DNA of 64,000 nt, taken from Ciona intestinalis (taxonomy: Eukaryota; Chordata; Ascidiacea; Phlebobranchia; Cionidae). Made by a program: the position numbers and the translations under genes. A model generated the notes under the pieces. That model was given only the letters and a program-made list of their open reading frames with translations. It made no database searches and had not been told where the DNA came from. Each line of letters opens with the position of its first letter. Within the stretch, counting starts at the first letter, position 1. The stretch lies in NCBI RefSeq assembly GCF_000224145.3, contig NC_020174.2, positions 1,781,056 through 1,845,055 on the forward strand, written 5' to 3'. Shown one piece after another: positions 30,956 to 44,100 of the stretch.

Positions 30956-32194
30956 TTTTAAGTTTTATATATACTGTTGACATTACATTACGCATCTTCT
31001 CTATCGTATCCATATGCACTGCAGGTGTGTAAATCCCAAGTGCACTGACACACATTAGGGCGATGGAAGTTTCATTGATTTATTTTAGTTTATATAATAG
31101 CAATAAATCGTAACAACAGTGTCAAACGGACAAAGGGCAAACAAATAAATCACATCTCACGTCTTGTTTTCATCCGGAAGTCATTCCAACTCTCCACAAT
31201 GGTGTAGAAAATGAAAAACCACAAGTTGTGGAAAAACCGCGCACATCTCCAATCTAGAATACTGGCCATGGGTGCAGTGTAAACTTACACCCTTGTATAA
31301 CCTATATAGCCTATATCTAAACCAAAAACATGACTGAAAAAACAAACGTTTGCATATTTAATACACATAAACTAAAAAGCCTTTCTGGTAAATAAAAACT
31401 CTTTTCATAATTACTACAGTACAATAAATTAACCTCAAACTATGCGTAGACATGCACGATCATCGATAAGACCGGCCTAGCCTGCATGCGATCACATCAA
31501 ATGTATTTATTCTTCACCCCTACGCAAACATTTATTGCTATAAGCGTACAATTACATCCTTATAGTTTCGAGGTATGTTTGTTGCATGTTCGCTTATTGC
31601 GAATGCACATCGTATTAAGGTAGGCTACCCAAAATACCCAAAGCAGCCTGTTAATATGTAACTTTGCGCTTGTTTATCAAATTCGTAGGCCTACAAGAAA
31701 GGTCGACGTGTAATTATAGAACACGGCAAACGTTGGTAATGATTAATTTAGAAATTAAAGTTTATCTTGTTTACTTATTGTGTACACTTAATGTATTGGG
31801 CTGTGATTTTCATTTAAACTCGTTAAGCTATATAAAGCATTTTGAAAATGATGACGTTAATATAAAGTTCTTAGGTTGTAGAGTTGTCTATCGACAAAAA
31901 GTAAATATTCAGCTTTAAGTTAAGTTAAAAGTAAGTTTTATAGTTTAAAAATATATAAAATTAAGCCACGTGAGGATTAATTAAGTCTCGCCGTTATTCA
32001 TTTGTTAAATCATTTAAAGCAAACTTTTATTTAATTAACATTTTCATAGCTCTGCTCTCTTGTCCACAATACCCGTGACTTTTGTTTATTTTTCCCGGCA
32101 AAGCAGTTGCTGTGCATTATACATACGTTATGATCTAGGGCTTTCTAGGCGAAATCATAAACATACGAAATTATTTATCTGTGTAAAAGACAAA
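30956..32194. other. Divergent intergenic region, deiodinase / FKBP15
   Basis: About 1.2 kb between two divergently oriented start codons, so it presumably holds both promoters. No coding exon with recognisable similarity was found, including one for a deiodinase membrane anchor. An 84-codon open frame at 31664-31918 has no visible homology. Confidence 0.45.
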
Positions 32195-35100
32195 ATGAGT
32201 TATTTTTCGCTTGGTGGTCAAAATGACGATGACGGAGAATTTCTAAATCCAGCGGCTAGGTTCGTATTATGCATTATTGTTTTCTTCGATATTTTTAAAT
32301 TTCGTTTTGATATTTGACAGTGCGAGCCTAACTGGTGGTTCTAAGCTGTCTTCTCTTTTTGGAATGAATGATCAAATGACAAAAAATCCAAACAGTAATC
32401 AATCGCTGACATACACTGCACCTAAACCACCTGGAAAACAACAAGGTTAACCTTTTGCAAATGTTATCTATAGCCTATAATATATTGTCTTTTTCGTACT
32501 AAAATTTCTCTCATTTGGTAAGGGGTTACGAGATGATATTTCTTAGTCTCTCATTTTGTGGTTTGATGGTAGGGCAGGATTCTTCACAAATACTAAATTG
32601 TTTTATTTATTCAGTACCGGAGCATATATTTTAAAACTTGCACAGTGGGTAACAGTGTAGGAGAGAAGACACTTTGCAGTATTTACAACTTGGTCACTAA
32701 TTAGTTTACCAAGTTTATTACAAACATTTACCCACAATTCACAAAGTTACTTGCAAAGGGCATGTAATGTATGAAACCTCTGCGTTTGATGTAGAATTAC
32801 ACACCTGTCTTTTTATCCCCTATGCCCAAAGATAGACAAAAGTTTCGAATCTAATAATCTAATAATTACTTTGTTCGATTTCTTTTACTAGAAAAACCTC
32901 AGAATAAGAAAAAACAAACCAGTGCTGCTAATACATCAGGTGTCGCATATGCTGTGGCAGTTACTGCTTATAAATAGTAAGTAGTATATATATATATATA
33001 TATATATATATCTTATTATCATGCAATGGGCAAAATAAATCCATTCAAATTCTTACATTCTTTAAATTTTAGTGTCAACAGCCAACATGTAAAACAAGGA
33101 AAACTTGGAGCTGCTATTCTCAAAAATCTTGCTTCAAATGATGTAATAACATTTTTTTATTTATGTTACAGTAGGCCTATCCATTTAGTATTTAACAATA
33201 TATTAAATAGTTTTACAAAACTTAATGTCTCGCTTGAATTTAATTTTTAATACATAAATATTTCATTTGGTAATAATTTTAAAACCCACACGCCACCCTT
33301 TTTCTCTGTACAACTTTAATAGTCACATACAGGCTCGTTGCTGCTACCATTGAAGCCTATGTGTCGCATTACACGATTCCTGTATTGCAGTCGTGACTAA
33401 TGGGTTGTCTAAATTGTCAGCCATACAAAAAAAACAATCACGCACACAAAGTTACATAAGTGGTAACTTGTAAGCATGCACGAGTGTATGAAACAGAACA
33501 TCTGTGTTATAACTGCTGTTGTTTTCCTTAACCAAAGATTAAGCAAGTTACATCTATTTATTCAATCTCCCCTAGTAGTTTATTTGAATTTTATCGTACT
33601 TTTATCTCTTTAGTTCAAAATTCTAATGTACGTGACAAAGCAACAACCTGTTTGTACTGCACAAATTAATCGCAACTTTAACTTTGTTGTAAGTATTCAT
33701 GGTGGAGATATAACTCTATATTGTGTAATAAATGTACTGTAGTGAATCTGGCCAAATCTAGTGCTCGTAAAAACCTCTTTGAATAAAAAATTAATGATGA
33801 AATTTTAGCCAAAATAGGTATCTTATAGAAAAATTTTGACTTGATTGACTTGAGCATTTAATTCTGTACAGAGTTGTTATAAAGTTACTTTAATTTATTT
33901 TCTATGATTACCAGGTTCAAGCGAATAACTATGCAAGTTTCTATGACGATCAACGACAAAGCTGGAACGTTATGTTTGACAGTTCCGAACAAATTGTTGA
34001 ATTTGCAAAACAGGTTAAGATTCTAGGTTTTGTTTTTTTCTGATACATTATTTTAAATTGACATATTATCTTGTCCATAACATAAGCACGAGTTCGTGGT
34101 GTATGAAACAGAACATCTATGTTCTAACAACTGTCATTGACCCACTGCACAAAGATAAACATACAAAAATTATATTTCCCAACAGATTTGCTTGGCAAAA
34201 TATTTCGGAAACCCTACTCCATGTGATTCAGTTGTTGTTCAAGACATCACCCCACATGACGCTAAGTTAAACCACGTTGAAATGGGTGATTCCCTTGAGG
34301 TAAAATACACAAGGTGGTTGGTGAATGAAGACGGCACACTTGGGGCGGTGTTTGATTCAAATGAAGGAAAAGATAAAACTTTTAGATTCAAAACTGACAA
34401 AGGAAAAGTAATTCAGGTATTTGAGTGAATTTATAATTCTTTAATCTATTTTTTAGGTTTTGGTTAATTAGTAGCAGTTAGGTTTTACTGGGGCTATGGG
34501 TTAAAGAAATAGGTTATAATGTATATATTACTATTATGAGGTATGTTTTGGTAGATTTATGTAATATTTTGGTGAAATTAGCAAAAAAATGTAAACATAG
34601 TGTTTTGTTACTTTTGCTATTAGGCATAATGTAAATTAGTCTTTGGCTCCTGTTAGAAAATACTTCTGTTAGAAAAAAGGTTTTTAAATACTGGAGGAGC
34701 TGTAATACTGCGTTATTTTGTCGCAGCCTGGCAAGAGTGGCAATGTCTAGTTCTAGGCCATCCATGGCTTCCTAAATTACCAGTACCAGGCAGCGGCTTA
34801 GTAACCTGCTACACAACTGTCCCAGCTCGTAGCATGGCAACCTAAATGACTAGCACCAGCCCGCATGGTGGTTGACTAGCCGCAAATTATTGTATTGTTT
34901 AATATAGGGTTGGGAGCAAGGAATGATGGGAATGCAGAAAGGAGGAACACGATATCTCATCATTCCACCACACCTTGCGTATGGGGAAAAGAGAGTTGGA
35001 AATAAAGTTCCACCTAATTCAACCTTGGCGTTCAAAGTTAATTTGTTGCGGGTAAATATGTCTGACCGCTGCTTTAGTAAGGTTAATAGGTTTATATATT

Positions 35101-38100
35101 GTGGACATACTGGACATGCAGACATAGTAAACATAGTGAATGTTGTGGACATAGCGAACATAGCGGACATGCCACTAATTCAAGGGACCCTACTTTAACA
35201 GTTAAAAATTAATTTAAGTTTAAATCATGAATTCCAGATGAAACAAAGTCGTGATAATTCATCGATGAAAAGTGCCGGGTCTGTTGATTCAGTGCCACAA
35301 GAGGTCTCTGCAGAGCAAGCTGTTGAAATTCCAAAGAAAGTCACCCAGTAAGTTAGTTTATTTAGTAACTATTCTATGTGGGTGAAGACCTGAGATTTTG
35401 GCCAGATTTGACACTTTACGTCAACACATTTATTCACTAATACACAAAATCTAGCTTAAATCCAAAGTACCCTGACATGCTTTACTGTAGGACCTCACCT
35501 ATATAAAAAATTAGTTTGATAATTTAATATTCGAAAACAAACTTTCCATGTTGTTGGTGTTAGCAACTTGTATTTAAACCAATATATTTTCCTTCAGTGA
35601 AACAACGGTGAAAGAGCGAACTTCTTCACTCAATGATCAACTTTCTCATGTAAGCTTTATCTGTTGCTGTAACTAAAGGCACCTAACTTTCATTTTAAAT
35701 GGCTTTCATTTTCATTTTAAAGGTGGGAAATGATGATGGTAAATCCAACTTAATGATGAGAATGGCAAAGATGGGACAAGCATTAATTCCCAATCCTACA
35801 GCTAACCAAGCTGAAGTTGAATCTCACCCACAGCCTCATGTTGTTAATGTAAGTTACTCCAACCATACGTGTAATGTTCTAATTTTTGATCAATTCTGGA
35901 GTGCCATTTCTAAAATGCAGTTACACACATAATTGTCATACATTTCGACATGTACCAATGAAAATTTTAGGGAAAAATAAAATATCGCAAAAATGCAAAC
36001 TATCGTTTGCAAAGTGTTAAAATGAATGTTATCTTCTTTATTAGCATGTTTTTTTTTAAAAAAACAATTAAATATATACCGTTTAACAGCCTACCCCTCA
36101 AAGCACACCTGCCCCTGCCATACATATAAACAATGATATTGAAACGCACCCTCAACTTGTAGTACATCGTGCTTCACCTAAACCAGCCCAACATAATGTA
36201 ATGCAACCGGTCCAACCACCCTATCAACCCATACAACAGGTCAGTGATTTCATTTTTGTCCAACACTTTCTGTAGGGTCATAGATATATTACATGTATGA
36301 CAGGTGTACTCATGAGTCATGACATATAAAACAGGCACCCTGATTAGTGTGCCTGCCTATAACCCAGAGGACACAGGTTCAGGGCTTGTTGATGCTACTG
36401 TTGGGGGAATATTTGTTTTTTCGTACTTCTGACATATAGCAGTTCACCACATTCATGGACTTTCCATGCAACAATACACCACTGCACTGTTGCCAGCTTT
36501 TTTTAGTCAGTCACTACTATGGTGCATTTTACATGTCTATGAAATACAGGATTGTAAAAGTTGTAAATCCGGACGGTGATCGTTTAATTTTATTGAAAAT
36601 CCGGACGTAATATGTTTTACGTGCGTCTGTCGCCCAAGCTACCAAATCTTGTTATAAAGCGTATTACTGACTATCACCACGACACCACAGTCTTGTACGG
36701 GCGCCTGTGCGATAGAAACCGTTGTTAAAGCTGCGATCTAATGTTTTATGTTCGTCGCGTGTTCGTAATAATCAGCTAACGAAGTCGCTCGAGCAACAAA
36801 CATTGCCGTGCTGCAATTTGATATTTTGCGCTTAATTGTTACGTCACATGTCTTATTGCAACATAACTATTAACTATGACGTTTCATTACGTAACAATCG
36901 GGAGGAATGCCCACTGACCAACGAACCACGAGATCGAAACATCGTGTACGAGCGTCACATTTTTACGCTCTGCGCTGGCGTATAGGAAATAAAGGAAGAC
37001 GTGTGTGGTAGCATACATTCTACACCTAACAAACGAAGCAATCGTTGTGAATTTATTCTCGTGAAAAGTGCCGTAATGAAACTCTGGTTCTCGTGCGGTG
37101 CCAAAGAACGATGTTTTTTGGCTTCTGTCCAAGCTCGGCCGGGAAGATACTTTACTTTGTAATATCTTATTACAATTTGCGTTGGTTCCAATTTACTAAT
37201 AGCGTCGCTNNNNNNNNNNNNNNNNNNNNNNNNNNNNNNNNNNNNNNNNNNNNNNNNNNAAACGCAATTTACCTGCATTTATTAAAGTTTAAACTGTTCT
37301 TGGTTGCTGGCTTAAAATTATATCGGGAATAAAACAATTAAATGAAATATAGAAGCACATAAACCACAATTGTTATCTAAAATTTTAATAGTTTATCCAA
37401 GGTATTATGACGTAATCATCGTTACATTTTTAATCCACGATGAACGTTCGTAAAACTTTTCATTTGTTTCTACCGATTTAGATACGTCGTTTTAATAAAT
37501 GTAATATAATTTTAAATTCACCACATAAAGGTTCCATGTGACATAATTTGTGACAAAATTAGTATAGTAGGTGTTAGGAAAATGCATTTTTTTTAATGTT
37601 TGCACGAACCGTTTCGTCATTTTAGCTATTCGCCGTGTTCTCGCAATGTAAACGATGCGATTAAAATAGAGCGCACGTTTATGTCGTCAATAATTACGGA
37701 ACAAAGAAACCAAAGAGTATATTGTCGGCCGAACGTAAGAAAGTTGATTTTAATATAAATAGGATTTATTTCTACTAAAAAAATCCGGACGTTTTTCGAC
37801 GATCCGGACGGTGACATTATCACTGAAAAAGGGGTATTTTTACAATCCTGATGAAATATATGCAACAATACACCACTGCAATGTTGCCAGCTTTTTTTAG
37901 TCAGTCACTACTATGGTGCATTTTACATGTCTATGAAATATATGCAATGAAACTACATATATTTCATAGACATGTAAAACAGCAACATTTCTTGTATATT
38001 GTTTGTAGTGCTACTACTTACGTTATGCATCCTTCCACACATTGTGTGTTTATGTGTGGCATCATCATAATTCGTAACAATATAACATTGTATAGAAAGT

Positions 38101-41100
38101 ATTAAAACACAAAGATAAAAATATGATTTTTTAAAACTAGTGAATATTGTCTTTGACACCATGATTTATTCACAGCCATATATTCCACCAGCTGTCAGTC
38201 ATCCAAGTAGTATCCACCATTCACATGAGTCACCATACCATTCATACCACCCCGGATATCAACCAATGCAACCATACCCACCCATGCAACAAAGCTACGG
38301 TTTGTTATATAAAGCAAATAATGGTCACAACCGGCTCAGTTGTTAACGTGCCTGCCTCCAACACATAGGTTTTGGGTGAAGGCTTGTCGCTGCTACCGTT
38401 GTGGCCGTATGTATTTTTGGGAAAGACACTTTTGCTCCCGAAAGTCACTAATCAGTTGTCTAAACAATCACACACATAGTTACATATATATGGTAACTAG
38501 TAAGCTGGCACGAGGTGTATGAAACAGAACACCCGTGTTATAACGATGGCCATTTTTTCACCACGCAAGGGTAAAGCAAGTTAAATGAAATTAAGATATT
38601 GTACATTCTTTCATTCATTGTGTGATGTCATAATTGCTTCAGGAGAACTCCCGATCTTACTATCCGAATCACGGCAGCATCTCACCGAACTTCGTTTGTT
38701 GCAAGAAAAAGTTGACAAAGTAATTTCAATTTATTTTTAATCACTTTGGAAACTATTGTTTAAAAATCCTTTTGACTTTTATTGCAAAATGTCTAGCATT
38801 ATAAAATGTTTGTGTATAGCCATACTGGTTAAAAGCTTGATGCAGCCCCTTGTAAGTTGCTTTCATATACAAATGTACTGCAGTATTTTGGTAAATAATG
38901 GCCAATGTATGTTAACCATCACCTCTTTTTTCACCTAATTGTGCTAGAACTTGTCTGTGTATTGGGTTAATAGGTAAAATTATCTCAGGTCTCTAATTTA
39001 GGATTTTTTGTTTTTAATATGTGATTAAAAATTTAATAACATTTTGACACCGCATATAAAAAAACATGGCACTCATGTTTCAGGTAGTTATAATTTGTGG
39101 AATTACGGTACAAAACGCCTTTACTACTGTACATTCAATGTCAATTCTTTTGGCTAGGTGAGCAATTTAGTTCAAGAAGTAAAAGAGAAATCCGTTGATC
39201 CAATGAAAAGTAACCTTAGTGCTTCACAAACCATGGATGCTGCTTTAATAATGCACAACATACAACGTATTATGCAGGTATTTAACTCAAGCATTATATA
39301 TGCTTCAGTGTGTATGTAAATATATCAGAGTTTTTTAAACTATAAATGCCCCATGATGTCTATAAATTAGACAGAAAATTCATAAATGGGTAACAAGTTG
39401 AACATTTTTTTTAGGTACAAATATGTTTTGGTTCCTGTAGTTGCCTTTAAATGCAGTAAATTGTGTTCTTACTCCAGTTTCATGCAGTGTTTACTAATTT
39501 AACGCATAAATTGTGAACAAGTCTGTTGTGTGAATTATAAGCCATTTTTTTGACTATTAAAAGTTTTAAAACCCCGAAAAAAATGTATGTTTATGTCTTG
39601 TTCAAATTTAAATTAAAATCCCATGTCTTAACTTGACTGCCTGTTTGATATCTGTAACTAAAGTTTAATCTATGTTTATTTTATCATTTCAGGAGAATGA
39701 TCATATAAAGCAGCAAGTTTTGGAAAAGAATAAAATAATTGAGAATCAAAATGATAAAATAAGTAACTTGCTTCAACAGGGTCAAAAGTAAGATTTGTTG
39801 TCATTTTTTGATTACAACTTTTATCATCGTATATATATATATTATGTATCATGAAAAAATTATTTTTTGGGAGATTTACCAACCTACTAATGTTTAACAT
39901 TAGTCAACTTCACGCAGACATGCTGAACAAAACAATCTTCTCCTTGAGCAAAGAAATGATTCGTTTAAAGAATCTTTTGGTCAAAGTCAAGCTCGTTTAT
40001 TACAACTAGAACAAGATAAAGTCGATCTTACTGAAAAATTAAGGTATTTTTGTAATTACATGTATTGTAGGCCTATTGCACACATTAAATAGCATGCACG
40101 CGTGTGCACTTACATGTGCATGCCATTCAATGTGTCCAGTTTAGCTACCAGTAATTTTTATTACTTCTAACCTATAGTATAATATTGTCATTAAAATGGA
40201 AATTATATTACTATTACTAACTATGCATTTAGATCGTAAAAAATGCATATATTTATTAAGTAAATTTACTTTGTAAATAACGCTGAAACAAATTTACAGT
40301 GTTTTAATACTTTAATTTAAAGTTTACTTTTGCAAAAGCCATGATAAATTTTCGATGTTTTTCTCAGTGAAGCAACTTCAAAAGTTTCTCAACTTATGTT
40401 GGAAGCAACCAACGCAAAACAACGAGATTCAGATATTAGACAAAAGTTTAAAGAAGTTTATTCTGCTGAGAAGGAAAAATGTGAAGAATTGAGTGAAAAA
40501 GTACAAGGTAGGCTGTTTGTGTGTGCCTGCGCCTGTAGCCCGGCACTGTTGGTTGGCACACATGCCTCTAACCCAGGGGTTAAGGGTTCAAGGCTTGTTG
40601 CTGCTACAATTGTTGGGGCGTATTTGTCCTGGGGCAAGAAACTAAACGGCAAATGCTCCAACCCAGTGGTCACTAAATAAAATTAAACCCACAAAGTAAC
40701 ACATGTGGTAACTCGTCAGCTTGCACCAGGTGTATGAACACCCGTGTTATAACGACTGTCGTTTGCCAAAACCAGCAAAAAATAGTATAAAGCAGATACA
40801 GAAAAAACAACATTTATAAATTATGTTTTATTGAATTTGTTTAATATCTAAACAATATTTAACAATTAGCCTTTTCCGGCCAAAACTACCAACTGTATTT
40901 TTGACATTTATGTTAATTATTTAATTTCACAATTTAATTCAATTTTTAAATATTGTCAGAACTTGAAGAGGAAATTTCAACCCTACGTGTTAAAGTTTCA
41001 ACTTCAGATCAACAAGATTCAACATTAAACAAGGAAATAACCAAATTAAAACAAGAACTTCAAGAATCAAAATCTAAATATGAAAAGAGCAATGCAGTGA

Positions 41101-44100
41101 GTTGAATAAATGCTTGGTGTGTATGGTGTAGTGATAGTATATATCATATGTGTAATGTCAGAATCTGATGCTATGAATACATAACAGACAAAAATCAAGT
41201 CCAAGCAATTGTTGTGTTAGAGATGTATAATATAGCCTAAATATTTCACCTAAATGGCATTGTCAGTCTTTTATTCAAATATAATATATTCTATGGTCTG
41301 TTGCATGTTTGTAACACAAGATTTTGACATTACCACATAAGCATTACCATTATTATAAATAGCTGTTGATCAAGCTTCATCTAATTTACATCCAAATCAC
41401 TATATGACATAGAATGGTAATTACTGCAAGCCAGTACTACTGTATGTGTAAATGATGCAATAATAGTTAAAGAATTTCATAGTGTATGACAACTGTATTT
41501 AAAATATTGCAATTCAAATGCAGATTTATCCTAAGTTGATATTTTGCATATCATTTAAATATTAAAATATGTAAACTTTGTTTTTCAATAGTTGTTGATG
41601 AAGAAATCAGCAGAGTGGGAGGAGGAGAGAAAGAGCATTTTAAAGAGAATAGAAGAGAATAAGATGAGTTATGAGGAGAAGCTTAGTGAGGTGACAAGTC
41701 AAAATGATGCTGAACATAAATCCAAAGTGAGTTTGTTTTACATTCTACTTAATCAAACACGCTATTTTGGAAGCTTTTTAACAAAAGCAACACATTTTTG
41801 ATTTTTTGGTGAAATATTATGAATGTTTAACAATTTTTAATATCCAACCTAAAACCTACCAACCATATTGTTAATGGGGCAACTGAGATATGCAATGCGT
41901 GTTAAGCTTGAAAACTCTAAATAAATAATTGAATGGTGGTTTAAGTTTTATTTTTTACAGACCATGTTATTAATTACAAAGACCAGATAAGTTATTTCTT
42001 TAAAAATGTTCGATATCTTTTTATTATATCTATTTGCTCTAGAGTATTACCGTATAATTGTTACATATTGTAAAATTTGTTGTATCTCACCCATCAGGCA
42101 GAACTTCAACTACAAATTGAATCTTTGAAAGAAAAATTAAACCAGGAATCTCCTGAGCTTCAAGAATCAAATTCTAAACTTGAAACTTTGCAACAAAAAG
42201 TAAGTTTGGTCTGCTTGGTATGGTTTAAAGATAAGAATGTTAATTATGTAATTGTGGAAATTGCCATTTATATAGATCTCACTTGTTTTTCCTTGAATGC
42301 ATGACATTGTCAGAATATTTTGTATTTCCTAATACCTTGTGTTGTTGTGTATACTCATGAGTGATCACGTAACTTTGTGGGTATTTTTCTGCATTGCTTA
42401 TCATTTTAACAGCTCATTAATACCATTGGGTTGAAGTATGATCTGTTAAGTGTCTTCCTCAAAAATTTAATTACTATTTGCTGGACAAGTATAATATGCC
42501 TGGCAGCAACAGTGATATTTTATATTATTTATTTTAGTTTCTCCAATTACGAGGTTTATACGAAGAACGTGGGCGAAAGATTACAGAAGTAGAAGAAGAA
42601 TTAGAAGAAGCAACTCCTTATAAGGAAGCTGTAAGTGGAATTTTTTCCAAGTTTATTTTATTTAAAAAATAATATACGTTTAACGTTTTGTATATACCGT
42701 TCCTTTTTAAAATTGTCTAAATATGGGATTTTAATTTTGTTTGTTTTTATAATTAGATTGAAAGTTTTACTATTTTTATTAATTTTAAGTCGTTTGCAAT
42801 GGTAAAGTGAATAATTTAATTAGATGTAGGGGCAACTAGATGTGTGACTTCCATTAAGCTTAACTTGTACTATCTGAACTTAACTTATTTAATCAAAAGT
42901 AAATTCACACAACTTTTAGTACGATAAACTACGGCAGCAAGCTACCATGATGAAGCAGAAATATGACGCAAATATTCAAGATTTGCGACAAAAATTAGAA
43001 GACACTGATGTTCCAACCACATCTGGTGAAGATTTTGTTCAACAGGTAATATTTGAACATATAATGCTTCACATTTGACAGAACAATACATTGGTTTAAA
43101 CTTGGGGTAGGAAACTTTATGACTTGCTTATACCGAGAGTATAACAATTTTGCACTAAGTACTGCATTTGTTATACTATTAACCAGGAAGGGTCAAGGAA
43201 AGTTCTTGAAGATGAAAAGTGGCTGCCGACAAAATGATGATATTTGTAAAAAATGAAAAGTTTTAGTTAACTTGCTGTTAAACCTACGAGTTGCAACTAA
43301 TTATAAATTTCAAAGTAATACAAAGGACTTGCAACTGTATATTTGTCACAGGTTAAAGAGATTATGAATTCTATTTTTCACCAAATTAAATCTGAAGTTA
43401 CAATGGAAGAAGAATATTCCGGAAAAGAAGTTTTAAGTCTCGTGCTTGGTGTTATTAAGGTTTGTCGTTGTGTTTACAGCTGCAAAACAAATATTGTTGA
43501 AACAATTATCGTTTAGTATCGTGCCCAAGGACATTAGGCCCAATGGTAGCAGCATATTAACCTATTAAAAAAATTCTGTATGCTACAGCATTGGAGATGA
43601 GATTTATAAACGTGTTTAATATAAAAAGTATATGTGAAGATGGTTTGATGTAGATGCAGGCAACCACATTTGAGATGTTGAGTAAGAACAAGGAAGGATC
43701 AGAAGATGAACAATCGGATTCAAGTGAGGAAGAGGAAAGTGAAGAAGAAAATGAGGGAGAGGATGAAGTTCATGATGATGTTGTTCGTGACAATGATGTT
43801 CGTGATAACAAGGATGTTGAAGAGGAAGTTGGTTCTCGTGATGCAAATCATAATGAAGATGAAAAAAGTAATGTTCACAAGGAATATGATTCTGATCCTC
43901 AGAAATATGATAATCCTGTGAAAGATGATAATGATCATGTGGAAGTAGATCACAAAGAAGATGATTCGAATCATGTGAAAAATGATGTTCACGAGGATGA
44001 CAACGCTGATATCGTTCATGAACATCATGATCACAAGAAAGATGATAAATTAAGGGAAGCTGATGCTTGTATGAAAGTCGATGATCATCATTCGAAAAAT

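Larger units (their letters stand above)
36465..37979. repeat. Dimeric ~82 bp repeat interrupted by a hAT element, with terminal hairpin
   Basis: The unit (CAACAATACACCACTGCA.. GTTGCCAGCTTTTTTTAGTC.. AGTCACTACTATGGTGCATT..) is present at about 36470-36546 and again at 37858-37944. The hAT element lies between the two. The second unit ends in a perfect 24 bp inverted repeat (37921-37944 with 37956-37979, 11-base loop). A related fragment occurs at about 19965-20019. Confidence 0.75.

Noticed and set aside
36887-37332. Open frames running through the 50-N gap in the hAT element
   Set aside because: They are kept open by the Ns, and no hAT transposase motif is visible.
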